Source of the DNA: Mesorhizobium sp. B4-1-4
GTDB lineage: Bacteria; Pseudomonadota; Alphaproteobacteria; Rhizobiales; Rhizobiaceae
Reading direction: 5' to 3'
DNA: 64,000 nucleotides
Assembly (NCBI RefSeq): GCF_006439395.2
Contig: NZ_CP083950.1
Coordinates: 2,604,001 to 2,668,000 of the forward strand
Shown: positions 1-8,746 of the stretch, piece by piece
Layout: each line of letters begins with the position of its first letter
How positions within the stretch are numbered: position 1 is the stretch's first letter
Made by a program: the position numbers and the translations under genes
Notes under the pieces: generated by a model
Told to the model about the DNA's origin: nothing
The model's input: only the letters and a program-made list of their open reading frames with translations
Database searches by the model: none

Positions 1-409
1 GGCCAACCTGCTTGCCGTTGACCTGGGCCAGCTTCAGGATCGTGTCGGAGAAGCCGAGCTCCGCCATGTTGCCTTCCTTCTTGACCATCGGGCCGAGATC
101 GACGGCGACGTTGCGCTCGTTGAGCATGCGCAGGCGGTTGAGGCCGATGAAGGTGATGTCGGGCATTTCGTCGGTGCCGGCCTGGCGAAGAATGGTCTGG
201 ATACCCTCCTCATAGGTCGCCGACGGGCTGGCGAACTGGATCTTGATGTCGGGATTTTCTTCCATGAACTTCTTCGAGATCGTGTCCATCACGTTCTTGA
301 AGAAGCCTGGCATCGGATAGTGAACCGTCAGCGTCGTTTCGGCATAGGCCGGAAGGGCCGCCGCCAGCGACAGCGCCGTTGCGGCAAAGATCCTTGAGAA
401 ATGCTTCAT
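1..409 (-). CDS. ABC transporter periplasmic sugar-binding protein (N-terminal part, cut by window edge)
   Basis: The first about 136 residues of a family-1-type extracellular solute-binding protein (UgpB/MalE class) are visible; the rest lies outside the window. It starts MKHFSRIFAATALS with a classic Sec signal peptide ending near AYAET, followed by a fold-typical stretch in which the segment FMEENPDIKIQF is characteristic. It would capture the substrate in the periplasm for the two permeases and the ATPase encoded just upstream. It is the last visible gene of the operon, whereas binding proteins are often first. The substrate is not readable from the sequence; sugar or glycerol phosphodiester is inferred from the neighbours. 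Confidence 0.85.
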   Translation of the reverse strand, partial: MKHFSRIFAATALSLAAALPAYAETTLTVHYPMPGFFKNVMDTISKKFMEENPDIKIQFASPSATYEEGIQTILRQAGTDEMPDITFIGLNRLRMLNERNVAVDLGPMVKKEGNMAELGFSDTILKLAQVNGKQVG

Positions 410-433
410 TGCTCGTGCTCCTTGTTGGTCCGG

Positions 434-1270
434 TCAGCCTTTGAGACCGGTCATGGTGATCCCTTCGACGAACCGCTTCTGCGCGAGCAGGAAGGCGGCG
501 ACGAGAGGAAGGGTGATGATCAGCGTGGCGGCCATCAGCGCGCCATAGTCGTCGCCGGCCTCGGCGGCCCGGAAATACATCAGGCCGAGCGGCGGCGTGG
601 CGTAGGCCTGCTTGCTGACGACGATCAGCGGCCAGTAGAGATCGTTCCAGTGCGCAACGACGGAAAAGATCGCGAATGCGGTGACGGCCGGCCATGCATT
701 GGGCACGATGACGCGCGCGACGATGCCGAGCTCGGACATTCCGTCGAGCCGTGCCGCGTGTAGCAGGTCGTCGGGCATGGCGCGGAAGGACTGCAGGAAC
801 ATGAAGATCGCGAACACCGATATGGTGAACGGCGCCACCAGCGCGGTGTAGCTGTTGAGCAGGGACAGTCTGTCGAAGGCGACATAAAGCGGCAGCGCCG
901 TCGCATGGATCGGCACCAGCAGGCCGAGCATGACCAGCACCATCATCAGCCGCGCGGCCCGGAACTTCAGCTTGGCCATGGCGTAGGCACAAGGAATCGC
1001 GACCGCGACCTGGAAGAAGAAGATCAGGCCGCACACCACCACGCCGTTCCACAAAAGCGTTGCCATGGGCACCTTGTTGAGCGCCTTGGCGAAATTCTCG
1101 GCGAAGTAGAAATGCTGGGGGATGAGCGACAGCGACGACGTGAAGATGTCGCTCTGCGTCTTGCCCGCCGTCGAGATCATGAAGATGTAGGGCGCGAGGA
1201 TCATCAGCGCGCCAAGCGAAAGCAGCGCGAAGCGGATGATGCGGCCTGCGGGGATGGGGGTGCTTGTCAT
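434..1270 (-). CDS. Carbohydrate ABC transporter permease, MalG/UgpE type
   Basis: An inner-membrane permease of 278 residues, the usual size for the MalG/UgpE class, with about six predicted membrane segments. The EAA-loop region, which contacts the ATPase, is seen at LHAARLDGMSELGIV around residue 180. The start MTSTPIPAGR was chosen because its ATG overlaps the stop of the preceding permease as ATGA; the longer open frame upstream is a shadow of that permease. It ends with the family-typical GITMTGLKG. It should form the heterodimeric channel with the product of the upstream gene. Confidence 0.9.
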   Translation of the reverse strand: MTSTPIPAGRIIRFALLSLGALMILAPYIFMISTAGKTQSDIFTSSLSLIPQHFYFAENFAKALNKVPMATLLWNGVVVCGLIFFFQVAVAIPCAYAMAKLKFRAARLMMVLVMLGLLVPIHATALPLYVAFDRLSLLNSYTALVAPFTISVFAIFMFLQSFRAMPDDLLHAARLDGMSELGIVARVIVPNAWPAVTAFAIFSVVAHWNDLYWPLIVVSKQAYATPPLGLMYFRAAEAGDDYGALMAATLIITLPLVAAFLLAQKRFVEGITMTGLKG

Positions 1271-2190
1271 GTGTAGTGCACCCGCCGATCGAGCACGCGG
1301 TATTGCAGAAGCATCAGCACGACCAGGATCGCCAGGAAGACGACGGTCATCGCCGAGGCGTAGCCGACGCGCAGATAGACGAACCCTTCCTGATAGATGG
1401 TGAAGAGCAGCACTTCGGAGGCCTTGTTGGGGCCGCCATCGGTCAGCATCTTCACCGTTTCGAAAACCTTCACCGCATTGGTGATGCTGATGGTGACGAC
1501 GAACAGCGTCGTCGGTCCGAGCATCGGCCAAGTGACCAGGAAGAACCGGTCGAGCGCCGATCTCGCGCCGTCGACGTGAGCAGCGGCGTAGAGCTCGCGC
1601 GGGATCGCCGTCAGGCCGGCCAGGAACAGCACCATGTTGAAACCGACCGACTGCCAGATTCCGATGATCGACAGGCTGTAGAGGACAGTATTCGACGCGC
1701 CGAGCCAGTTCGGGCCGGGAATGCCGGCCAGCGAAAGCAGCGCGTTGAGCGGCCCGATCGTCGGGTGGAAGATATATTGCCAGACAGTCGCCATGGCGAC
1801 GATCAGCGAGGCGACGGGCAGGAAGTAAACGGTGCGGAAGAAGCCGCGCGCGCGCCCCTCGCCTTCGATCAGCAGGGCGACGCCCAGGCCAAGCACGATC
1901 GAGACCGGCGCGACGATCGCCGTATAGACCGATGTGTTCCACAGCGATCGACGAAAGGTGCGGTCGCCCAGCAGATGTGCGTAATTCTCGAAGCCGACCA
2001 GGCGAAACTTGCCATAGCCGAGCTCGAAATCGGTGAAGCCGAGGAAGATGACGGCGGCCACGGGCAAGAGCACGAACAACAGCAACAGCACGATGGCCGG
2101 CAATGCCAGCAGCCAGGCGGTCCGGTCTTCGCTGCGCTGCCGAAGCGCGGCGGCACTCGGGACCCTGCCCGGCACCGCAACGCTAGACAT
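1267..2190 (-). CDS. Carbohydrate ABC transporter permease, MalF/UgpA type
   Basis: A 307-residue integral membrane protein with a cytoplasmic N-terminus (about 30 residues, basic), a first membrane segment LLALPAIVLLLLFVLLPV and an EAA-loop-like motif at ELYAAAHVDGARSALDRF. It belongs to the binding-protein-dependent transport inner-membrane family and would pair with the next permease. Its start at MSSVAVPG overlaps the end of the ATPase gene by 8 bp and its stop overlaps the next start by 4 bp, so the three genes are translationally coupled. Confidence 0.9.
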   Translation of the reverse strand: MSSVAVPGRVPSAAALRQRSEDRTAWLLALPAIVLLLLFVLLPVAAVIFLGFTDFELGYGKFRLVGFENYAHLLGDRTFRRSLWNTSVYTAIVAPVSIVLGLGVALLIEGEGRARGFFRTVYFLPVASLIVAMATVWQYIFHPTIGPLNALLSLAGIPGPNWLGASNTVLYSLSIIGIWQSVGFNMVLFLAGLTAIPRELYAAAHVDGARSALDRFFLVTWPMLGPTTLFVVTISITNAVKVFETVKMLTDGGPNKASEVLLFTIYQEGFVYLRVGYASAMTVVFLAILVVLMLLQYRVLDRRVHYT

Positions 2191-3340
2191 AGGCCGGCTC
2201 CTGCCGCGCGCCCGTCGTGCCGGCGATGCGCAGACGCCTTCCCTCCGGCCCAAAGACCATGGCCTGTTCGATGGGCACAAGGACGCCCACCGGCATTCCC
2301 GCGATCAGTTCCCTCGCCTCGTGCGGCACGAGCTTGGCGATGACGGTCTCGCCGGAGGCGTCGAGCCGGCAATGGGCAATGACTTCCGACCCGAGGAATT
2401 CGAGACGCTCGATCCGCCCGGCAATGCCGCTCCGCCCGTTCGGTGACAGCTTCACGAACTCAGGCCGAATGCCGAGGCTGACCGGACCGGTCGCCACCTT
2501 CTCCAGCAGGGCCAGCCGGATGCCCTCGAAGCCGACGCGGCCGCTTTCGGCCTGCGCCTGGACGATGTTGATCCTCGGCTGGCCGACGAAACGCGCGACC
2601 TCGATATGGGCGGGATCGTTGTATATCACATCGGGCGCGGCCAGCTGCAGCAGATTGCCGCCGATCATCACCGCCACACGGTCGGCCATCGAAAGTGCCT
2701 CGGCCTGGTCGTGCGTCACATAGAGCGTCGGCACGCCGGCGCGGCGGTGCAGTTCGACGATCTCGCCGCGCGCATGGACGCGCAGATTCGCGTCGAGGTT
2801 GGAAAGCGGCTCGTCCATCAGGAAGATGCTGGGCTGCCGCACCATGGCGCGCGCCAGCGCCACGCGCTGCCGCTGGCCACCCGACATCTGCCCCGGCTTG
2901 CGGTCGAGCAGATGATCGATCTTCAAGACAGTCGCCATTTCGCGCACGTCGCGTGAAATACCGGCGCGAATATCTTTCTGGCCGGGCAGCAATGAGCCGA
3001 TCACCGGCAAGCGCTGCGCCCCGCTCAGCCGCTTCATGGCCAAGGGAACCGCGATGTTCTGGCCGGCGGTGAGATGCGGATAGAGCGCGTAGGACTGGAA
3101 CACCATGGCGATGTTGCGGTCGGCCGCGGCGACCGGCGACATGTCCTTGCCGCCGACGACGATTTCGCCGCTGTCGGCATGGTCGAGCCCTGCCAGGATA
3201 CGCAGCAAGGTGCTCTTGCCGCACCCCGAAGGACCGACGAGAGCAATGAACTCGCCGGGTTCCACATCGAGGCTGATTCCATTCAGGATGGCGTTGCCGC
3301 CAAACGACTTCTTCAGGCCGCGAAGCGAGAGCGCGCTCAT
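2183..3340 (-). CDS. ABC transporter ATPase, UgpC/MalK type
   Basis: A 385-residue ATPase of the CUT1 class that energises sugar import. Walker A GPSGCGKST sits at residues 36-44, the signature MSGGQRQRVALARA is near 150, Walker B is IFLMDEPLSNLD, and the switch histidine lies in YVTHDQ. The C-terminal third is the OB-fold regulatory domain typical of MalK/UgpC. It carries roughly 25 extra residues (SGAQRLPVIGSLLPGQKDI) between the Q-loop region and the signature compared with usual members. The gene overlaps the phosphoesterase upstream (ATGA) and the permease downstream. Confidence 0.93.
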   Translation of the reverse strand: MSALSLRGLKKSFGGNAILNGISLDVEPGEFIALVGPSGCGKSTLLRILAGLDHADSGEIVVGGKDMSPVAAADRNIAMVFQSYALYPHLTAGQNIAVPLAMKRLSGAQRLPVIGSLLPGQKDIRAGISRDVREMATVLKIDHLLDRKPGQMSGGQRQRVALARAMVRQPSIFLMDEPLSNLDANLRVHARGEIVELHRRAGVPTLYVTHDQAEALSMADRVAVMIGGNLLQLAAPDVIYNDPAHIEVARFVGQPRINIVQAQAESGRVGFEGIRLALLEKVATGPVSLGIRPEFVKLSPNGRSGIAGRIERLEFLGSEVIAHCRLDASGETVIAKLVPHEARELIAGMPVGVLVPIEQAMVFGPEGRRLRIAGTTGARQEPAYV

Positions 3341-4173
3341 GACGCGACCCGCTTTCGAACCTTGTGCGCCTCGTGCGGATAGACCTCCTCGACCACATCG
3401 TCGAGGACGTGAATGGTCATGCCTGGAATAGCGACGATCTCGCTGGAGACCGTGTCGCCGAAATCATGCATGACAGCGCCGAGCAGCCGCTCGCCCGGCA
3501 TATCGCGTTCCATGTCGCCGACGACGAAGGCCGCCGATGGGCCCCACACCAGCGACGTGTTATCGTATTTGCCTTGCCACGCCCGGTGCAGGTGACCGCT
3601 TGCAAACAGCGCGACATCGTGAGCGGCGATCAGATCGTAGAGGCGTTGGCGGTGTGCCGGGCGGACGCTCCAGTAGCCGGTATCGCCCTCACCCGGTTCG
3701 TCGATAAAGAGCGGCTTGTGGGCGAAGAGCGCGACGCGCCGGCCGCCGCGGCTTTCCAGCATGGTCCGCAGCCATTCGAACTGCGCCTCTTCCTCGGCGT
3801 CGTCGAAACCCATCAGCAGGCTGTCGATCCCGACGAGCCGCCAGCTTCCGGCGTCCTCCATCCAGTAGTCGGGGCCGACCAGCCGGCGCCAGCGATCGAG
3901 CCGCCCGGCATTGACCGGCTGCAGCGATCCGGGCAGATGGCCAACATCGTGATTGCCGGGCACGATCAGCATCGGCTTCGAGATTTCCTGCATCAGATCC
4001 ATGCAGAAGGCGATGTCATCGTCCCTGTCGGCGCCGTCGACACTGAGGTCGCCGGTGTGGATGACAAGGTCGGCGCCGCTCTGCTCGATCCAGGCCGCCA
4101 GCGGCTGCCAATTGCCATTGAAGTGTGGCTTCGTCGGGCTGAAATGGGTGTCGGTGATCTGAACGATTTTCAT
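3337..4173 (-). CDS. Calcineurin-like metallophosphoesterase (CpdA/GpdQ class)
   Basis: A 278-residue class III phosphodiesterase. The binuclear metal motifs are all present in order: DTHF near residue 8, GDLSVDG near 42, GNHDVGH near 74, a histidine in FAHKPLF, and GHLHRAW near 190. This family hydrolyses cyclic nucleotides or glycerophosphodiesters in the cytoplasm. It is the first gene of a tightly overlapping ABC operon, which suggests that the enzyme acts on the imported compound, possibly a glycerophosphodiester. That substrate is inference. A GGAG ribosome site lies 5 bases before the ATG. Confidence 0.85.
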   Translation of the reverse strand: MKIVQITDTHFSPTKPHFNGNWQPLAAWIEQSGADLVIHTGDLSVDGADRDDDIAFCMDLMQEISKPMLIVPGNHDVGHLPGSLQPVNAGRLDRWRRLVGPDYWMEDAGSWRLVGIDSLLMGFDDAEEEAQFEWLRTMLESRGGRRVALFAHKPLFIDEPGEGDTGYWSVRPAHRQRLYDLIAAHDVALFASGHLHRAWQGKYDNTSLVWGPSAAFVVGDMERDMPGERLLGAVMHDFGDTVSSEIVAIPGMTIHVLDDVVEEVYPHEAHKVRKRVAS

Positions 4174-4357
4174 GACGGCTCCACTGCGGGGCCGACGCTG
4201 GAGAACCCCAGGCGACCACTTCGCGTGAGGCTTCCATAGTGCCGTTACATGTCACTTCCTTAACAGCATGGGGACAAAAGTTCCCGCCGTGCATATCGGC
4301 CGGCTGGCGGCGTGATGCTGATCCCTTCTCCCTTTGTGGGAGATGGGAAGCCTCATC

Positions 4358-4618
4358 TCACTTCACTTCGAATTGCGGATCGACCGGAATCTGCATCCCG
4401 TAACCAGATGATTGGTCTGGGCGGCCAGCCGATGATCGAACCAGCTCGCCATGCCGCGCCTCGGTCATGCCCATGGCCCGCGCCGCCGCCGTGTGCGAGT
4501 AGACACAGTACGTGTGCGAGCGGACACAGTAGGAGCAATCATTCGCCGTCGACACCGGATCATTGGCCAGCCCGCGCCAGAAATTGTTGACGAGATCGGG
4601 ATGCGCGAAAGCATCGCA
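4358..4618 (-). pseudogene. Remnant of a carboxymuconolactone decarboxylase/AhpD-family gene
   Basis: Reading the minus strand gives HPDLVNNFWRGLANDP, then after a deletion ANDCSYC...SHTAAARAMGM and finally IPVDPQFEVK. These are recognisable start, active-site (CxxC...H) and end pieces of a carboxymuconolactone-decarboxylase-like protein. The central helices are missing and no proper start codon with a ribosome site is seen. A 21-bp near-perfect tandem duplication (4490-4510 and 4511-4531) doubles the CVxSHT segment at the active site. I read it as a decayed gene; some of the frame is still open (65 codons). Confidence 0.6.
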
Positions 4619-4673
4619 TCAAGGCAAACGATCGGTGCGGAATTCACCTACGCGTCGACTGGAAAATTCGATT

Positions 4674-6119
4674 TCAATTCCTCGCCGCGTGACCGGAAAC
4701 CTCGGCACCTGCCCCTTGCGGCAGCACGAGGAAACGCAGCGCCGCCACCAGCCCGATGGCGCCGATCGCGAGGAAGGCGATTCGAAAATCGACGAGGTCG
4801 AGTGCCGGCCCATCCCTGGCGATCTGGGACAGGTTGAGGGTCGCCGCCGCCACCGCCACGCCGAACAGCATCGCCACCTGCTGCAGCATCGACGACAGCG
4901 TCGCCGCCGAACTGCGCTGCGCCGCGGCGATATCGGCAAAGGCCAGCGTGTTGAGCGCGGTGAACTGCATCGAACGCGACAGACCGGCGATCAGCATCAG
5001 CACGACAACCAGGGCCTGCGGTGTCTGCGGCGAGATCGCCGCGCAGGCCATGATCGAGGCCGAGGCGGTGATGCCGTTGACGACCATCACCGAGCGAAAA
5101 CCGAAACGCCGCAGCGTCGGCGTCGTCACCGTCTTCATGCCAAGATTGCCGAGAAAATAGGCCAGGATCATCATGCCGGCATCTACGGGCGAGAGGCCGA
5201 AGCCGACCTGGAACAAAAGCGGCAGCAGGAACGGCGTCGCGTTGATCGCCACCCGGAAGATGGTGCCGGCGGCCAGCGTCGAGATGGCGAAGGTCTGCAC
5301 CTTGAACGAGGACAGGTCGAGCAATGGGTGCGGGGCGCGCCGGAGATGCCGCACCGCCAGCCAGCCGACGACGATCCCCGCCGCGATCAGCAGCACCGTC
5401 GGCAGCATGCCATCCTCGGGATGCGCGAAGCGCTCGAGGCCATAGAGCAGGCAGGCGAGCCCGAGCGAGGTCAGGAAAAAACCCGGCCAATCGAGCGGCT
5501 TGGGATCGGCCTCACGGTCGCCGGGGACGAAGCGGGCGACAAGCCCCAGCCCGATCAGCCCAAGCGGGATGTTGATGAAGAAATTCCAGTGCCAGGACAG
5601 ATAGGTGGTGATGAAGCCGCCAAGCACAGGCCCGACCACGGGCGCGAACAGCGCCGGCCAGGTGATCAGCGCGGTGGCGTTGAGCAGTTCGGATTTCGAC
5701 GCATTGCGCAAGACAAGAATGCGCCCGACCGGCGTCATCAGCGCGCTGCCCAGGCCCTGCACGGCGCGTGCGGCGACGAATTCTGTCAGGTCCCGGGAGA
5801 AGCCGCAGGCAAGCGAGGCCAGCGTGAACAGCGCGATCGCGACGAGGAAAATGTTGCGCGCGCCGAACCGGTCGGCGAGCCAGCCCGATAGCGGCACGAA
5901 CACCGCCATGGTCAGCATGTAGACGGTGATGCCGATGCTCATCGCCACTGCCGGCACGCCGAAGGAGGCGCCCATCTGCGGCAGCGACGTCGAGATGATC
6001 GTCGAATCCAGCAGTTGCATGAAGAAGGCGATGGCAACGATCAGCGCCACGCGCCGCGCGTTTGTTGCTGCTGTCGTCGTGGGTTGAGGTGGGGCTTCGT
6101 CTTGGGAAAGAGCAGTCAT
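4674..6119 (-). CDS. MFS multidrug exporter, DHA2 (EmrB/QacA) family
   Basis: A 481-residue 14-helix drug:proton antiporter. The DHA2 hallmarks are visible: LLDSTIISTSLPQM in helix 1 (motif D1), GWLADRFGARN in the loop after helix 2 (motif A), and GPVLGGFI in helix 5 (motif C). It should export toxic compounds through the inner membrane without a dedicated outer-membrane partner gene in view. The start MTALSQDEAP is preferred over an upstream in-frame alternative because hydrophobic helix 1 begins at about residue 24. It is divergent from the cyclodeaminase gene at 6237. Confidence 0.9.
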   Translation of the reverse strand: MTALSQDEAPPQPTTTAATNARRVALIVAIAFFMQLLDSTIISTSLPQMGASFGVPAVAMSIGITVYMLTMAVFVPLSGWLADRFGARNIFLVAIALFTLASLACGFSRDLTEFVAARAVQGLGSALMTPVGRILVLRNASKSELLNATALITWPALFAPVVGPVLGGFITTYLSWHWNFFINIPLGLIGLGLVARFVPGDREADPKPLDWPGFFLTSLGLACLLYGLERFAHPEDGMLPTVLLIAAGIVVGWLAVRHLRRAPHPLLDLSSFKVQTFAISTLAAGTIFRVAINATPFLLPLLFQVGFGLSPVDAGMMILAYFLGNLGMKTVTTPTLRRFGFRSVMVVNGITASASIMACAAISPQTPQALVVVLMLIAGLSRSMQFTALNTLAFADIAAAQRSSAATLSSMLQQVAMLFGVAVAAATLNLSQIARDGPALDLVDFRIAFLAIGAIGLVAALRFLVLPQGAGAEVSGHAARN

Positions 6120-6236
6120 GACGACCCGGTTTGAACAGCATCCGGCTGGCTCAGTCCATAGGTTATCCAACAAACTTTCGTATCGCCTGTTTGCCTGTTA
6201 TGGAGGGAGTGGGGGCTCCCGAGGAACAGTGCGCGC

Positions 6237-7238
6237 ATGAAGCCCATCTATATCGACTATCTCAATGCCTTCGACATCGACGCCCTTGCCATGACCGATG
6301 CGGAAATCATCGGCGCGGTCGAGGCCGGGCTCGTGGCGCAGGGCAAGGGCCAGACGGTGATCGAGCCGCGCGTCCACCTGGAGCCCGACCCGTCCTTCCA
6401 CGGCCATTTCAACGTGCTGCGCGGCTATGTGGCGCCGCTCGATGCGGCGGGCGTGAAGATTGTCGGCGATTATGTCGACAACTATCTGCACGGACTGCCG
6501 TCCGAGTTCGGCATCCTCAATCTGTTGGATCCGCGCACCGGCACGCCGCGCGCCATTCTCGACGCCACCGTCATCACCGACATGCGCACCGGCGCGGTCA
6601 CCGCCATCGGCGCCAAGCATCTGGCGCGCAGGAATTCCAAGGTGCTGGCCCATATCGGCGCGCGCGGCACTGCCTATTGGAACGTGCGGCTGCTCGACCA
6701 TCTCTGCGACTTCGACGAGATCCGCGTCCATTCGCGCCGCCCGGAAAGCCGCGACGGCTTTGCCGCCAAACTGTCGGCCGATCTCGGCAAGACGGTAACG
6801 GCGGTGGCCGACTGGGAAGGCTGCGTCAAGGGAGCGGACATCGTCGTCGAGGCCTCGCGTCTGCCGGAGCCGCAGCCGCTACTCAAGACCGAATGGATCA
6901 AGCCCGGCGCGCTTGTGGTACCCTATGGCACGATGAGCGCGGTGGAACTGTCGCTGACCGACATCATGCAGAAGATGGTCGTCGACGATTGGGGCCAGTG
7001 CAAGGGCGGCAAGTTCGGCTCGCTGCGGGCCCATGTCGAGACCGGGCGGCTCAGCGAAAAGACGCTGCATGCCGAGCTTGGCCAGATCGCCGCCGGTCTA
7101 AAGCCGGGTCGCGAAAGCGACGACGAAACAATCCTGTTCTGGCATCGCGGCCTGTCGCTCTCCGACATTGCGCTCGGAAAGGCGATGCTGTCCAAGGCGC
7201 AAGCCCAAGGCATCGGCCAGAGGCTGCGCTTCGCATGA
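6237..7238 (+). CDS. Ornithine cyclodeaminase/mu-crystallin family enzyme
   Basis: A 333-residue NAD(P)-dependent enzyme of the ornithine cyclodeaminase family. Family features include VKIVGDYVDNYLHGLP (the substrate-binding lysine segment), ILDATVITDMRTGAVTAI near residue 115, and a Rossmann turn written IGARGTA instead of the usual GxGxQA. Members make proline from ornithine, or reduce cyclic imines such as pyrroline-2-carboxylate, in the cytoplasm. The stop overlaps the start of the lyase-like gene (ATGA), so the two are coupled. Which of the family reactions applies cannot be told here. Confidence 0.82.
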   Translation: MKPIYIDYLNAFDIDALAMTDAEIIGAVEAGLVAQGKGQTVIEPRVHLEPDPSFHGHFNVLRGYVAPLDAAGVKIVGDYVDNYLHGLPSEFGILNLLDPRTGTPRAILDATVITDMRTGAVTAIGAKHLARRNSKVLAHIGARGTAYWNVRLLDHLCDFDEIRVHSRRPESRDGFAAKLSADLGKTVTAVADWEGCVKGADIVVEASRLPEPQPLLKTEWIKPGALVVPYGTMSAVELSLTDIMQKMVVDDWGQCKGGKFGSLRAHVETGRLSEKTLHAELGQIAAGLKPGRESDDETILFWHRGLSLSDIALGKAMLSKAQAQGIGQRLRFA

Positions 7239-8746
7239 GCGCGCTGGTCCTCACCGGAGCCCGCATCGGCACAGGCGATGTCGCCGCGGTCGCCCGTGAA
7301 GCGCGCAAGGTGGAAATCGGACCCGATGTCATCGGCAGGTTGGAAGAGGCGCGAAAAGTGCTCGATCATGCCGCCGCCTCTGGCCAGCATATCTATGGCC
7401 TGAACACCGGACTTGGCGCCAATCTCGGCACGACGGTCGAAGGCGACGCCAGCGCTTTCCAGCGCCAATTGCTGGAAGGGCGCAGCGGAGCGGTCGGCGA
7501 AACGCTGCCGACCGAGACTGTCCGCGCCACCATGGTCGCGCGCGCATCGATGCTTTCGGCCGGTGGCTCCGGCCTTTCGCCTGCCGTGTTCGTCGCTTTG
7601 GTCGACGCCCTCAATGCCGGTGTCCATCCGGTGATGCCGTCGCTCGGTTCCATCGGCGCCGGCGACCTCGTGCTGATGACCGCGCTCGCCCGCCTGCTGA
7701 TCGGTGAAGGCGAGGCCGATTATCAGGGACGACGAATGCCGGCGGCAAAGGCGCTGATGATGGCCCGCCTTGCCCCGATCCGCCTAGCGCCCAAGGACGG
7801 GCTGTCGCTCGTCAACGCCTCGGCGGTCTCCGCCGGCAGCGGCGCGCTCGTGGTGACGGATACGCTGTCGGCCCTTGTCCAGCAGCAGCAGGCCGGCGCG
7901 CTGACCATGGAAGGCATCGGCGCCAACCGCACCATCCTTGATCCGCGCCTGCACATGGCACGCCCGGCGGCCGGCCAGCAGGAAGCCGCCAAGGCGCTGC
8001 ATGATCTTCTCGCCCGCGACGAGGCACCGGCGCCGACAACCCTGCAGGACCCGCTCTCGATCCGCTGCATGCCATCGATCCACGGTGCGCTGATCGACGC
8101 AATCGCCCAGGCAAAGCGGGCCGTCGAGATCGAGCTCAATGCCGCGGCCGACAACCCGCTGGTGCTCGGCGACGACGGCGTGGTGATGTCGACAGGCAAT
8201 TTCCACACGGCTGCCCTGTCGCTCGCCTTCGAGACGCTCAGTCTGGCGATCGCGCAATGCGCCGCGGCGAGTGCGGCCCGCTTCATCCAGCTCACCGGTT
8301 CCGGTCGTAACGGCCTGCCAAAATATCTCTCCCCGGTCGGCGGCGCGTCGGCTGGTTTCGTGCCGCTGCAAAAGACGGTGACCTCGATCCTGGCCGCCAT
8401 CCGCCACAAGGCCAATCCGGTGATGCTCGATTTCCTGCCCATCTCGGAAGGCGTCGAGGACCACGCGACCCAGTCGCCGCTCGCCGTTGCGAAATGCGCC
8501 GGGATGATCATGCTGTGGCGGCGGTTGATCGCCTTCGAACTGATGGCCGCCGCCCAGGCCGTCGACCTGCGTGAAGGGCTGGTGCTGGCACCACGTATAT
8601 CGGCCGTCCACGCGGGGATCCGTGCGCTCGTCCCGGTGCTGAAGGAGGACAGGCCGCTCGGCATCGACGCCGAAGCGCTCCATGCCGCGCTTGCCAGCGG
8701 GAATTGGACCTTACATCAGGCTGACCTTGTCCAGGAACAGGCGTAG
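7235..8746 (+). CDS. HAL/PAL-family aromatic amino acid lyase homologue lacking the MIO triad
   Basis: A 503-residue protein of the histidine/phenylalanine ammonia-lyase family. The N-terminal YGLNTGLG (residues 54-61) matches the catalytic tyrosine loop, and later blocks (QDPLSIRCMPSIHG, NPLVLGDDG, SGRNGLPKYLSP) fit the fold. The cofactor-forming Ala-Ser-Gly is missing: the site reads GSIGAGDL (residues 138-145) where active lyases have GSVGASGDL, one residue shorter. Without the MIO electrophile, classical ammonia elimination is unlikely. The ATG was chosen for its overlap with the upstream stop; the longer frame is out of register with the cyclodeaminase. It ends by overlapping a convergent gene by 36 bp. 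Confidence 0.85.
   Translation: MSALVLTGARIGTGDVAAVAREARKVEIGPDVIGRLEEARKVLDHAAASGQHIYGLNTGLGANLGTTVEGDASAFQRQLLEGRSGAVGETLPTETVRATMVARASMLSAGGSGLSPAVFVALVDALNAGVHPVMPSLGSIGAGDLVLMTALARLLIGEGEADYQGRRMPAAKALMMARLAPIRLAPKDGLSLVNASAVSAGSGALVVTDTLSALVQQQQAGALTMEGIGANRTILDPRLHMARPAAGQQEAAKALHDLLARDEAPAPTTLQDPLSIRCMPSIHGALIDAIAQAKRAVEIELNAAADNPLVLGDDGVVMSTGNFHTAALSLAFETLSLAIAQCAAASAARFIQLTGSGRNGLPKYLSPVGGASAGFVPLQKTVTSILAAIRHKANPVMLDFLPISEGVEDHATQSPLAVAKCAGMIMLWRRLIAFELMAAAQAVDLREGLVLAPRISAVHAGIRALVPVLKEDRPLGIDAEALHAALASGNWTLHQADLVQEQA

Noticed and set aside
6131-7234. Long N-terminal extension of the lyase-like frame
   Set aside because: It runs through the cyclodeaminase gene in another frame, and the ATGA overlap at 7235 marks the real start.
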